A stretch of DNA of 64,000 bases, from positions 1,948,772-2,012,771 of the forward strand of contig VXAZ01001058.1 of the NCBI GenBank assembly GCA_013399875.1, in the 5' to 3' direction. Under the pieces are notes generated by a model. It was not told where the DNA came from. It ran no database searches and saw only the letters and a list, made by a program, of their open reading frames with translations. Positions 23,016 to 35,600 of this stretch are shown one piece after another. Both the position numbers and the translations under genes were made by a program. The stretch comes from Gymnorhina tibicen. Its lineage: Eukaryota; Chordata; Aves; Passeriformes; Artamidae. Position 1 is the stretch's first letter, and every line of letters begins with the position of its first letter.

Positions 23016-26000
23016 TGGGGTGTTTTGTGGCTTTCCATCTTGTGCTTGTGCTGCTGAACATCCGTGCAGAGAGAGCAGAGGTTAGACACCCTGAGACATG
23101 CCAGCTCTGGGTTCCCTTGGGCTGGATGGCAGAGTGCACGAATCCAGCTTTGCCTTTTTCCTTCGAGGGGCAGAAGGGGCTGCTTGCCAGCAAAGAGAGC
23201 AGAGCTGAAGATGCATAAAGAGGAGGCCCTGCATGCAAAGGGCACTGTATATAATTGGGCTGAGCTGTGTGTCAGCTGTTTCCTGCTGTGTGGCATTTGA
23301 TCTGCAGCAGAGATCAAGTCCTGGTGACGTCGTCCATTGAAGCTTGTGCTGTTGCTGTTTCAAGGGAAGCCTGTATTACTTATTCATGTGGTTTTCAGAA
23401 GTTGTCCCGCAAGAATTTGTTTGAGGGTCATCTTCTTTTTGTTTTTCCTTCTTCAAATGCTCTCCATCTCTTAGGCATCCTCCTTGTCAGTCATTTCTTC
23501 AGAAGCAAACATTTCTGGCATTCTTGGTAGTTTCTGTTTAAGAGGAAAAAGTTGAAAATCTGCAAAGGCTTCTGTTGTGCGTGCATTTATTTCTTCGCGT
23601 GCAGGGTCTTTCAGTGCTCAATTCTAAACGGTTGAATTATTAAACTTGAAAAGCATCTGCTCTTTAGAAAGCATTCACATGTCTTGTAAACATGATGGAT
23701 AACAAGGCAGAGCCTAATGCAATTGACAGAGCTTTGTTCATGTTTGGAATATGGGTTTATGTGAATTGTTATTTTAAAGTTGTGGGGTTTATGATTTACT
23801 GCTGGGGTAGCTGGTGACTGGTCTTCTGAAGTCAGCTCTCTTCTTCTGCAGGATTGAGCATGCTGTGTGGAGCTGGGTCTTCCTGGACCAACGTGGTGGC
23901 AGCCCAGGGACGGCTCATGGGTGTGGGTAAAAGGCTCCTCCTTCGAAAAGTCAAAGCCCCCCAGCCCAGGGATGTTTGCGCAGGTGCTTTTTTGGATGTC
24001 ACTCTCTTCCCCAAAGAGCAGCAGCCACCCGTGACTTTCAGGGAGGCTTTGGGCTGGAAGCGAGCCGGTGTTAACCCATGCCTGCGCAGTCGGAAGCGTG
24101 GCTGTGGCAGGGCTGTTGGCACTTAGGGCTGTGGCCGATGCTGGCCTGTCTCTCTGCAGAGCCGTGCTGCCTGGCGCGGTGGCACAGGGAGGTGGGATGC
24201 AGTTTGCCGTGCCCCAGGGGCTCAGGGATTACCCCTCTGCTGCAGGGAGGGCTCTGCCTGTGGCACACACGCGTCCTGCCCTGCCCTGCAGCAGTGCTCC
24301 TGTGACCTGGGACAGCTTCTCAGTGGCTTCTTGTGTGGCTCTGCCTGGGAGGAGCTCGGGGGCTGATGTCCCTGCCGTGTGCTGGGGGAGGGAGAATTGT
24401 GCCTGCTGATCTGCTCGAGGTGTTTCTGGAACTGTAATATCTGGGTGCATTGGGTTTGCTCATCTTGTCCTCATCCCTGTACCGACTTCAGACCCTTTTG
24501 TGGTAGGGAGACAGAGAGGGACTGATGGATTTGCACTGAGGCGTTCCCGACTCCAGGGCTGGCTTTCCTGTATGCTTCTTCCTCAGTGCCTCTGGAGCTC
24601 ATTTTTTAAGCTTATGGATGTGCAGGATAATCAGTTCTGTCAGCAGCTGCCTGGGCAGCACAGGAGGCCTGTGCAATCCTACCTACAGTGTCTGAACCTC
24701 TGCTCCAAGGGACTTTTCCCCCCTCCTCCCACCCCACCCCACTGTGAATAACTAACCAGTGCAAAACTGATGGTGGTTGGGAGGCCAAACTGGACTTGAA
24801 AACTTTCCCACATAAAACGTACTGGCAGTGCCAGCAGAGATGAGGGCGAGAGGAGACTGCTCTGCTGTGCCAAAGCGCTCTTTCATCTCTTTTCAGCTCT
24901 CCCCGTGAGGGGTCCTGGCTCACAGCACATAGATGCCTTGTGCAGATGTCTTGGCTGGGAAAGAAGTGGTTCCTTTTCCCTCCCAAGCAGAGCAGAGAGA
25001 TATAAGAAAGCTATTGATCTGCCTGTAGCCAAAGTGATCTGAGCCAGGCTCTGCAGTGCTTTATTGAGCTGGGTTAAGGCTTTGTTACTTACTGGAATTA
25101 AAACAAAAAAAACCAACAACAGCAAAAAAAAGAAGTAAAGAGATAAAAGCTGAAAGGTGGGGGTTTTCTTTGTTGGTAAACAGATGCTGGGTGTTGTTTA
25201 CCTGCTGGTTATTTCCCAGGGAAATGAGAGGAAGGAGCAGACGCTGAACAAAGGCCGTGCTTTCCCATCCTGCTCTGGAGGGAAGCAGCCAGCCATGGGA
25301 TCCGCCAGGCTCAGGGCTGTGGCAGTGGGCAGCCAGAGCTGTCTCATGGCGCAGGGTGGCACATGTGCAGCCAGGCGGTGGCAGGAGTCCAGTTGTTAAC
25401 GGGCAGGTGCTTCTCCTGCTGCTGGGAATCGCAGTGGCCTTGTTGGCAGTGGTGAGAAAGATGCCAAGGAGTGGTTGGGATGGGGAGCTGAACTCCATTG
25501 TGGCCCTTCCTGTCGGTCGCTTGCCCCTCAGATCTGCCTGGCCAGGATTCACAGCTCCATTTCACTTCTGCTGGAGAAAAAATAGAGCAAGTGGTCTCTG
25601 GGGTTTTTAATCCAGTCTTTTTCCTGAGCACTAAATTCAGCCTTGAAGTCTTTCCCCTCTGGTAAGCAAGTATTTTTGAGGAAAAACAGATTTTGGAAAC
25701 AGTATAATTTATTTCCTTGGTACTCTCCTGGAAAAGTCATCAGTCTTGGCTTTGCATTCCCTTCGCTGCTGTTGAGAAATGATGCTTTGGTGCCACGCTG
25801 CTGGCACTGCCTGTCTGAGCCCGGGCAGGTTGGTTAGCACAGGGAGCTGTGGCTGCAATGGTGCCAGCACGGATGGAGAGCGCTCTGGATCACGTTCAGT
25901 GTCGGGAGGTTGGCCAGAGGGCTGCAGCAGCCAGCTGTGCAGATGGGAGGAATTGGAATTGACACTCTGTGTCTGAATGTGTTAAAATTTAACTGTAATT

Positions 26001-27194
26001 GTAATTTAATCTTATTGGTGTGGTGGAGGGTAAGCACCGGGTCCTACCGAATGCTTCTTTGGTCTTGGAGGCTCGAAGCTCTGCTTGGTGCACGTGGTGC
26101 AGCTGGTTTTGCTTTACTCGGTGGAGCCAAGAGGTTGGCCAGGAGCAGCGCCTGCTGCTTGTCTGAACTGTCCTGCCAAGCTCACATTGTCTTGTTCCAT
26201 TCTGAGGAAATAGGGTTGGTTTGTGGTACCACGTGAACTTCAGCTGAAATGTTCCCTGCTTGGTGCCCGTGCAGTAGTTGGTGTCACCTCCTCACTTTTC
26301 TCACATGCAATGGAAGAAATGCTCCTTATGCTTGGGAGGGGAAAGGGGCTTTTCTGGGGGCTTTCAGTTGCTAGAGAGCTGTAGTGATCTTTAATCCTAA
26401 GGTGCAAATTGCCATTGCAGCATTTTCCAGGGGAAAAGCAGCCTTGAGAGGAAATGGAGCTATAAATGAGCCTGGCTGGGCTCCTGGCTGAGTGTTTTGA
26501 ATCAGTTTGTGCTCTCCCTTTTGGCTACGGGCCAGGCTTTCAAAGGCAGCTTGGCAGAGCTGTGCTGCGTGCTCAGGTACCCCCTAACCCTCGCCTGCTG
26601 ATGTTCTGATAAGCAAGTGTGTGCGTGCTGCGCTGGGGCCGATCACGTGCGCGCTCGGCCCCGCTTGCCAGTGCTGTGCTTTGAAGGCTGTAAGAGTGTG
26701 CTGGCATCATGCAGTTCACCCACAGGCTTTGAGAAGCTAACCTTGTAATTTTAGCAGCTGGCTCAGTGCTGCCTCTGAGCAGATAGGCTGGTTAAAACAA
26801 ATAAATAAATATACAGGCCTGTTTCCTGTGCCTGTCAATATTGGAATAATTTTAAATGGTGTGTTTTCTCCTGGTCACTGACCTATAGTTTATTCCATTA
26901 TCGACTGCTGGGTTACTGGCTCTTTGTATTCTGTGGTTAAGTGAACTGTAAGGCTGAAATCACTTGGCTGCGATGGTGTTGCTGGGCAGGAACTCGGCTC
27001 CGGCTGACTCAGATTGGGGTGAAAGTGTACCCTCCGGCAACTCAAATACTCATTTATCTCCACCTCCCCACCCCCAGCAAACGGGTTAAACAACATAGTG
27101 GAGTATTGATCCCGCTTTCATCTGGCGGCCCTAGGCTGTAGCAGTTACCTTTGTGCCACATTCCTGCTGCTTTCCCAGCAACGCTGTACATTTT
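23016..27194. other. Noncoding stretch, no recognisable gene
   Basis: A 3' splice-site look-alike (CTCTTCTTCTGCAG) ends at 23851 and enters a 91-codon open frame (to 24126, +) with no domain. It overlaps a 96-codon - frame, so I do not call it. 24050-24420 is mildly CpG-enriched. 26770-27080 is AT-rich and non-repetitive (AAATAAATAAATATAC near 26800), which is possibly a CNE. No interspersed repeat is recognised. Confidence 0.6.
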
Positions 27195-27610
27195 CTCCGG
27201 AGCTCCCGCCCTCCCCTCGGTGACCTTCTCTCGGTCTGGCTGTGCTGGGCTCTGCTGACGGCCGCCTCCACCGCTGTGGAGCGCGTCCAGCACCGGCGTG
27301 GGCAGAGCTCGGCAGCCTCGGTCGGTAAAGGCGCGCTCCGTTGGTGCGATGCTGAGAACGCTGTAAAGCGGAGTTTTGTGGCTTGGTAACGAGCTGCTGT
27401 TCCTCGGGCTCTGCTCCAGGAACTGCTGGCCTTGGGTAGGGTCCTGCAATGGCCGCACTGTTCTGTCAGGGTGTTACAGATAGGCTGAGGGCTGGTTGGA
27501 GACTGTGCGTGTCCTGTCTTAGTCGGCGCCACAGTTACTGGCAGATGTTCAGTGGTTGCTGCCACACGTTGTCCTGGTCTTACGGCAGTCGTAGACCTTT
27601 ATCGATGCGG
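27195..27610. promoter_or_regulatory. CpG cluster
   Basis: About 16 CpG lie in 27258-27371, with more scattered on both sides to 27610. The - strand frames (27054-27458 and 27131-27565) reflect high GC and have no domains. It could be a weak orphan CpG island, a regulatory element, or an old promoter. Confidence 0.4.
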
Positions 27611-29081
27611 TGGCTTGTTTAAAACTCTGATTAAGACTCCTGGAGTGGCCAGTATAGCTGCTCTTAGCAAGGCGCTTCCTTCTGAGAAATGCCTGAAGCT
27701 TCTGACCATTGCTGACATCCAAGTTGCTGGTGGGTGATTTGAGTCCAGCCCGATGCGAGCCCCCGGCCTGTCTTGGCTGTGCTGCCTGTGTTGTGTAAAG
27801 GCTCTGCAGACGTGGGTGCAGGCTGTGCTAACACCCTGTGAACCAGCATCCCTTTCCATGCCTGGGGCAGGTCGTGCAGGGCTGAGGAGCTCCAACCTCT
27901 GTGCTGAGCTGCACGTGTTTATTTACAGGGGAGGAGGGTGGTTCACTCTTTCTTTCCCCTGTTAGTGTGAACATTCGCTCTGAGCCTGCACGTCCTGCCT
28001 GGGACTGCCTTAGGCTCTTTGGGTTTTTTGGCTGCTGTACAAGAGTAGCTTTAGTTCAGAAATGCTGTTCTGTATGATCCGTTCGTATTTCAGGTCTTAT
28101 GAGGACTTGATCTTTGTCAGTGACTGCTTTGCGTGTCTTGCTTGTGGGCTGTGGGGGTGTTAAAAAGGCCTGTTTGTGTGCTGCTCAGCTTCCCAACCAG
28201 ATCCATCCATCATCTTCAAAAGAAGCAAAGGAGAAAGATGGCTCATACGTTTTGGTTTGGTTTGTTGTTTTGTTGTTTTTTTTTTTTTTTTTGAGCCTTC
28301 GGAATTTGGCATCCAAATAAACAGGTGTTCTGGCATGGGAGCAGAGGAGTGCTTGTCTCTGAGCTCCTGTCTCTTGTCACGTGAGGATCTTCAGGGAGTC
28401 TCTATCAAAGAGCTGACTTTAGGAATGATGGTTTGTTGGGTTTTTTTTTTTTTTTCCAGCTAAGGGATTGATGAGTAACTGGGTTCCTGGTGCCTGTGGC
28501 AGGGTAGGCTGGTGCAGGAGGTAAATGTCTCTGGAGTGCAGCCCAAGAATTGCTTTGGGTAGAATTAAACTCTGAAAGTAAATAACGTCGCTGCCCTGCA
28601 AACCTCTGGCCCTAGGAGGCAGATATTTGGGACTGGCAGTCCCAGTGTTATGTGCTGTGTTCAAACAAGGTCACATTTGCTGTTGCTGGTAGACAATGCT
28701 GAGAGTAACCCTTGAACCTCTGAGGAACCCAAGTCTAAAAGGTTTTAGAGACTTGCTTTTGGCACTTTGGCTCGTGAGATGAAATGCGCTGCAGCATTTT
28801 GTGTGTGGTTTTTCCCACAACCTGTTGTCTTGCATCCAGGGTTTGACTTCTCAGTCTGGCCGTGTTGGTTGCTTGATGTGGAGAAATCCATGTGGATGGC
28901 TGAAAAAGCTTTCTCATACCAGTGCCCTGTTGCCCAGGCCGTGCCAGAGAGAGAAGAGAGGCTGGGCCTTGGAAAGGCGAAGACAGCAAACCTCTGATCA
29001 GTGTTAACTTTGTTCCTTGGCTTCCAGGCAGTGCCAGTTTCAAGATAAGGCAAACACTGCAGTGACCTTATCCAGGGACCT
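27611..29081. other. Noncoding stretch with T-tracts
   Basis: It holds a T17 run (28276-28292) and a T15 run (28441-28455). The latter ends in CCAG and forms a splice-acceptor look-alike that enters sequence with an early stop. No gene or interspersed repeat is recognised. Confidence 0.65.
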
Positions 29082-29095
29082 CGCTGACGTCAGCG
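29082..29095. promoter_or_regulatory. Full palindromic CRE site
   Basis: CGCTGACGTCAGCG is a perfect 14-bp palindrome centred on TGACGTCA, the full-length cAMP-response element bound by CREB/ATF dimers. The extension of symmetry beyond the 8-bp core and the two CpG flanks make it a good site by sequence. Whether it is used here is unknown. Confidence 0.5.
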
Positions 29096-32000
29096 TGTGC
29101 CTGTCCATTAACCCCGCTGGACTTTGGGTCAGGTTTCTTTGAAGGCTGGACGTTGAAAGCAAAGAGCGAAAGGCTAGCTGGGGTCACTCCAGTCTTTGCT
29201 GGGGTAACTGGGGCAAAGGCAAGGGGCAGGCTGTATGAGTGAGACCGTTGGGAGGGTCAGCCCCCATGTGATTGAAGGCAGAGGGCTTTCCCATGGCCCT
29301 CTGTCTTGAGCTTCTTAGGCCAAGCATCTCGTACAGACCTGCTGCTGGACCTCTTGATGTGCATCTCCCTTTAAATGTTTATGTGTGTGTCCTTGGGGCG
29401 CTTTGAAAATCTCTGGAGATGCCTAAAAGGGTTGAGGCACCCAAGTGTCTGTGCACAGGATCATCACGCCACACTTGGTTTTATTTTGTCCTGAAAAAAA
29501 CCCAGGCTCTGAGCAGATGGAAACATTAGCATGAGCGCTGTGTGGCTTTGTGTTTTAATGCTGTCTCCCGGAGCAGCGAGAGAGATGCATTGCAAAGTTC
29601 TTGCTTTAAAAGGACTTCCATGGCAGCAGCCAAGCTGGGGCAGCCTTGGAGGGGACTCGTGTGGCACGTTTTGGTGCTTTGTGTTGTGGGGTGCGTGCCC
29701 CGGGGGCTGCCTGTGAAACTCATCGAGACTCCCGTGTCGTAGCAAAGTCCAGGTGCGAGCCTGGGTTGGTAGGTTACGAGTGAAGGACGTTAGCTGGGCA
29801 GGAAATGTTCCTGCTTGGCTTTAGAGCTCTACATAGCAAACAAAGGAACAGAAGTAACAAACACTGGGTTTACTTAGGAGAAGTGTGACTTTGCTTTTCA
29901 TTGTTAGCCACAGGAGAAGAGCAACTTTTGCATGGTGTGATCTTCAGAGCCACGGCATCTCTGCCTCCAGGCACACTGGTGGGTGTCTGCTCCTCAAGTT
30001 GTGTTCGTTATGTTGATACCTGAAGTGTTTTGGTACCTTATTGACTGTTCTGCTGCTCCTTTCCTCCCCCGTGTGTGTGCTGCTTGCTCAAGGCATTTTG
30101 GCAGCAAGGAGAAGGCAGAAGTAGCATTTAAAACATAAAGGATTCCAGATGTGAGCTTGTCTCGGACACTGCTAGTGGAGGAGAAATGCGTCATCCACGC
30201 AGGTGTTCACATTATGGTGTGGCCACATGGTAGGTGTGGATAAACAGCCCAGGTAAAGCTGATTGTTTTCGTAGGTTAGTTTCCTCTCTCCTTTTTTAAA
30301 CTGTAAATTGAAATCCACGCTCTGGGAGCCTGCAACTGTATACCTGTTAGCTGCATTCCCTGCTGCAGTGTCAACTTGATGGCTGAAGCTTCACATTCTT
30401 AAATGTCAGCGATTAGGTGTTAGAAGTTCCCCTCTTCCTGCTGGAGGAGGTTGGAGAAGGCCCCTGAGAACTGCTTGCCGCAGGAAATGAGAATTGCCAG
30501 GATCCTCTATTTCAGTGGAGTCTGTGATCCCTTCACCTTGTGGAGGCTGAAATAATGCACTTCAGCCCTGTCTCTGGCCAGATAGTAAAGCCTGGTCCTT
30601 CTTCTCCTGTAATGATTCACCTCCCCCACTGTTCTCTACAAGGACAGGCCAGCAGAGATGGCTTTGCTGTGAGGCTGAGCCTCCTTCCCTGCTGATGGGA
30701 ACCGTAGTGCTTACACTTCCCCTAACGATGTGCAAATTGGTTTGCAACTTTATTTTCACAAGGAACAGGCAAAGGGTCCATGTTGCACTTGCATGCTAAT
30801 GAAACCAAATATTAGGTTTCCTTGGTGAGAGGTTTCATTCTGAAGATCTTGAACACGAGATCAGTCTCATTTTTATGGGAGGCAGATGGAAAATTCGTCA
30901 CTTCTTCTGATGCTGGTTCTCCTTGAAGGCTTTGTAGTGACTGAGGTATTACTACTGTTGGTTTCATGACAGAATTGTTGATCTTTGTAGAGGCAATTTT
31001 AGTCCTTTTGTTTACCAGATAACCTCAAAATAAAAAACCCCACTACCAGTGGGTCTGTATCTTTTCCATTGATGTAGCAGATTCCAAAATTCCAAGTGGG
31101 GATTGGTCTGCTCACAAGGGTGCTCTTCTAAACTTCTGGTGCTTCATCCAGGCCTTGTACATTGATTGGAGCAAATTACATTGAACCACTGAGCTCTTAA
31201 ATTATTTTTGGGTCTGGAGTTGATTTGGAGAGTGAAAAATTGATGTCTCAAGTGTCTTGAAGACACTGCCTGAGGTAATGAGGCTCATTCCAGGCTGTGC
31301 AGGCACTGTGGTGAGCAGCACCTCCCTGCTAACTGGGCTGTTGCACAAGGAACGGACGGGTGTCCTGGGGAGTTCCTGGCTTTGTGCTGCTCTCCAGCTT
31401 TTTGTTCACATTTTTTTTAAATGGATGGTCAGAATTCTCAGAGCAGTTTGATTTAAAGGAGAAATGTTGAGCTGAAGGAATTAAAAAAGCCCCAATCCAA
31501 ACACAACAGAGGATTGCCTAATTTGAGGCTGGTGTCTGTACCGTGTCGCACTCTCTTACTCCTGTCAGTCAGGGATCTTTTTATATGTGTATGAATTTTC
31601 TGAGACAGACCTTGCAGTCTAAGGCTGAGGTATCTTCCTACATACTTCAGGCTGTCTCAGGAATCTGCTTGAGGTGCTGTTCCTCTTTTCCATTTCACAG
31701 CCACGCTGCTGCATCCCTTCTGACGAGGCAGGGAGTTGAGGCTTCGGACTCGTTCCTCCAAGGAGACTCCTGAAGTTGCCTGGGAAAATGCTGTTGTGTC
31801 TGAGCAGCTGGCGAGGGCAGGCAGAGCTGCCAGACGAGGAGGGATGTGACTGAAGCAGCAGGAAGGAGGATGCACACGCTGACCAGTGAGGCTTTGGGGA
31901 GCCGGATCCTCCGTCCCTGGCTTTGATTTGGTGTGAAAGGTTCGGCTCCAGGCTGCTGAGCTCCCCGGCCCAGCCGTGTGGCAGCAGCAGTTGCTTGCGT

Positions 32001-32372
32001 GAGACCTTTCTTGATTTCTGGCCTGACCTGGTGTGTCATGTTCTGGAGACGATGGTTTTATAAAGATGCTCGGGTGGTAAGTGAAGTGCTCTGATATATA
32101 TTCCCTCAAGCCCCATGGAGTATTATTTTTCTGTACTTCTTAGGTGAAAAAGAAGAATCTGGCAACTGTGTAGGAGGCTGTTGCTTTGACTGGTGTACAC
32201 AAGCATTAAAAATGATAAATCTGGGGGTTTTATCTGGGATTTTTTGTCTTTTTTTTTTTAACTCTTTGAGCTCTTCTGGACTTCTTTGCATGCAGGTAGT
32301 AGAAAAATAAAACCTAAGGCACGGTCAATGCCTTTGTCCCAGGAGAAATGCTGAGTGTCAGGGGAGCGTGGG
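29096..32372. other. Noncoding stretch, no recognisable gene
   Basis: It contains only short overlapping frames. A quasi-palindrome AGTGTCTTGAAGACACT (31251-31267) is within chance expectation. 30780-31250 is AT-richer and non-repetitive. A miR-124-like string at 32315-32332 was considered and rejected. Confidence 0.65.
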
Positions 32373-32428
32373 CTTAGGGCTGCAGCATTCCCAGTTGTGG
32401 CTTGGGGCTACAGCATTCCCAAATGTGT
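32373..32428. repeat. Imperfect 28-bp tandem duplication
   Basis: Two adjacent 28-base units (32373-32400 and 32401-32428) share CTTRGGGCTRCAGCATTCCC and then diverge slightly at their ends. It is a local duplication with no known function. Confidence 0.85.
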
Positions 32429-32459
32429 CCTCTCGTGCGTTCCCCACCGCATGGGGCCC
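32429..32459. other. Short linker
   Basis: Thirty-one bases with a few CpG between the duplication and the AT-rich block; nothing is recognised. Confidence 0.6.
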
Positions 32460-32625
32460 GGAGCAGTTATCTGAAACAGTAGTAATGTAAATTGAATGAG
32501 CAGTCCAGTTAAATAAGTAATGAAGTTAGCAGGGTGCCTAATTAAATTAAATTCAAAATTATGTATGGATGATGCCTTTCTGATAATTGCTGTAGGTTTG
32601 TCATTGAGGAACTCCACACTGCCCT
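32460..32625. other. Candidate conserved noncoding block
   Basis: This AT-rich, non-repetitive block is dense in homeodomain-type cores (TAAATTGAATGAG, CTAATTAAATTAAATTC, GATAATTGC). Among blocks called on texture it is one of the more enhancer-like in the window. No transcript signal is seen. Confidence 0.3.
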
Positions 32626-35600
32626 CTTGGATGAAGCTTCCCCTTTCCCAGGTGCGTGTTGGTACCACAGAGGGATGTGTTTTACACTTCAGTTGGCTTT
32701 GGCTCCTCCCTGATGCTCTTGTGACCATTGCAGTGTTGCTGTTTTCTGTTTTGCTGAGATGTGTGGAGGGAGTTTGGGTGATAACAGTCTTTGCTGCTTA
32801 TATGATGGTTTTTTACGTTCCTACGAAGGGTTTCTGATTTGTTCCTAGACCAGCCTTGGTGCCGTTTCCTCAGTCCTTGTGCCCCACTGATCTCCTTGTA
32901 GGGACTGTCCCCTGTCCTTCCCATCCCTGTGGTGCCTGGCGAGTTGCTCCTGTTTCCTCAAAGCAGGATGGCACGTCTGGTAACTCTGGGCACGATGTTT
33001 TAGCCCATTTCTTTATTGAAAATAATCTCTTAATTTCCATCTTTCTGGGCTCCTTTCAAGCAGCAGCGCTTTGAAGGTGTGTGTCAGTTTGGGGATAAAC
33101 ATTAAGCTGAGGCGGAAGAACAATTTTGAGTTGAGGGAAAGGTGCTGAAATTAAAGACACCTGAGAAGATGCAGCCATCACAGCCACCAAAGGGAGTTCT
33201 CTTCTCTCCAGACAGCACGTTGAGGGCAGTCTCTCCCTGTCCTGGGCACGGTCAGGCACTCGGTGCTTTTTGAAGATGGGTTGTCAAGGCAGAGCTGGCT
33301 CTGCTGGCTCTGGCTGGCAATTACTGACCTTTGAGGTAATGAGTCCTGAATAGAAGGATGTGAGTACATCAGAGGAAGAATTGTCATTGTCATTATCATC
33401 TTTTCACCTCCTTTTGAGAAGGGCAGGTCTGTTAAAGGGCCTCTGCTCCAGCAGAACTGGTCCTGCCCCTCCAGGAGATGACTGCTGACTTTTCTGAAGA
33501 CGAGAGTAGATGTGGGGAGGAGAGAGAGCCCAAATGACCAGAGCTCCGTTGCTGCTTTTTGAATTCCCCCCCCCGTGCCCCTCTGTTCATTTTGCACCAG
33601 GGTTTATGTGCTGAGTCCCAGATGGTGTCTTCAACATAGTAGCCAGGCTTGCCTGATGCAGGGGCTGTGCTCCTGGGGACCCGCAGCTGGCAGTGTGTTT
33701 TGGGCAGGGAGGCTGTTCTGCATGAATCAGTACGTGCTCTGCAGAGAGATGCCTGGGACAGCAGCTACGGTGATGAATTACAGAAGATTTTTGTCACGTT
33801 CAGGGCAGGCTGATTCTTCCTTGTTGCTGGTTTCCCTGGGAAAACTTCCAGATGATGAACAGGAGGATCGTGCAACCACTTTTTCTCCAGGAATGGCAAA
33901 TGCTTTGCAGTGCTTCCCCTGTGCTGCTTCATCAGAGAATCTGGAGGTCCTTTGCAAACCTTTAATTAGTCCTTGATTGGCCTTGGCACCTCCACGCCCA
34001 CCGCCCCTGTGACAGAGCAGCAAGAATGGAGACCCGTGTAACCCCCATCTCCCCCGCAGCAGTGTGGAAGCAGAAGGATCTTGGCTGGAGTGCTTATGAA
34101 GCCAGAGGAGTTTAGTAAACCACAGGCTGTAGTGACGGATATAACGAAGTGATTTGCATGGGTGCAGTGACCTGAGCAGGGCTCTGCACATTTCATGCAC
34201 AGTTGCGTTAAAGGGATGCTGATCATTTTCAGCATGACCTGCTAATTATTAGAGCAGATGAAAGCCTTTTTTTTTTTTCCCCTCTTTAAATCCTCCTCCC
34301 CCTACATGCTCTCTTCTTCTCCCTGCTCCTTCCCCAAGCCCTTATCTAAGCTAATCAACATGACACAAACAGCCAAAAAAGCAGTATTCTTACAGCAGCT
34401 ATTAACTAGAAAGGAGACAGCGGGCGTCTGGAGCCCCTTGGGAGGGACTCGCCTGGTATAACCCATTGCTTTTAACAGCCAGAGTGAGAGCTGAAGAGTC
34501 AGAACAGAAAAGCTTTAAGCTTCTTTCTTTTGAGGTCCTAGTATGCAGTGACCTGTATGCTATGATGTAGATTTTTAAGAAGACCCAATTGTGGAATTTC
34601 AGTGGTGATGAGGAGCTTCCCAGATATCATCCCTGATTAAATATAAATTAATATCAGTAGCTATATATATTTTTGGGTAAGTTTTTAAAAGTTTGAGACA
34701 CATGGCTGTGTCCTTCAAGGAGAGTCTTTCCATCCCAGATGTCTGTTTATTGTTGATACAGCATCCCTCAGCAGCAGAACACACAACCAGGGGAGGGTTA
34801 TGTTAATCTGGCGAAGCAGTTTCTGTGATTGCATCAAGCTGGACACAAGTTTGTTTTCTCCCGTATTTCAAGCATTTGTTTTATCTAGAGCTGTGGGAGG
34901 GATTTTCCATTGTCCTCTGCTCTGTGCTAGATGAATACTTAAAAGTTGTGCATGTGGTGATAACGGAGCAGGCTGAGACAGAGGACAGACCTGTCTTAGG
35001 AATTTCAGCTGCGGTGGTACGCTGGAGGGAGGCCGAGCAAACGGACACGATGTTTAAATAGTGTGTCCTAAATTGCTTTAATTTGGTTCTTATTTTGTAA
35101 GCCATTGGCTGGGTTTTCTGTCCTTTCAGAAATCAGCAGCTTCTTATGAAATATGGAACTGTTTAAAAACAGACAGCAGCTGCTCCATCCTTGCGTCAGC
35201 ACGGACTCGGCAGAAGGAAGGGGAATGGTAGACGGTTGTTTAGCTGTGATATTCTTCCCTTCATTGCTGTTGTCATATTGTGTTAACAGAAGGTCTGATC
35301 AAATATACACCAGGAAAGTAAGACTTAATGTTTCTTTGTTCTCCTGGAATGGTGTTGGGAGGGGAGTGGGGGAATGTTTGAATGAGACTTTTATTTATGT
35401 GGTTCAGATAGCTCAGCATTGCCTGTGTCGGTAGATATGTTGTTCTGCTCTTATTCCTTAGGCTGCTTGCTGTATTTTTAGCTGGGAATAGTCTTTACTT
35501 TGTTTGTACAAAACCTCTGCTGGTACAGAAACTTTGGGGGGGGGTGGGGGTGTAAGTATTTAACAGGGAGAGTATGATCTATTCACACTGACTTCCTAAC

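Noticed and set aside
32315..32332. miR-124-like string (TAAGGCAC...GGTCAATGCC)
   Set aside because: Lacks two internal bases of the mature sequence and has no complementary upstream arm forming the known precursor; only a 6-bp local hairpin.
34602..34636. C/D-box snoRNA-like boxes (GTGATGA ... CTGA)
   Set aside because: About 30 bases between boxes is too short for a C/D snoRNA and there is no terminal stem.
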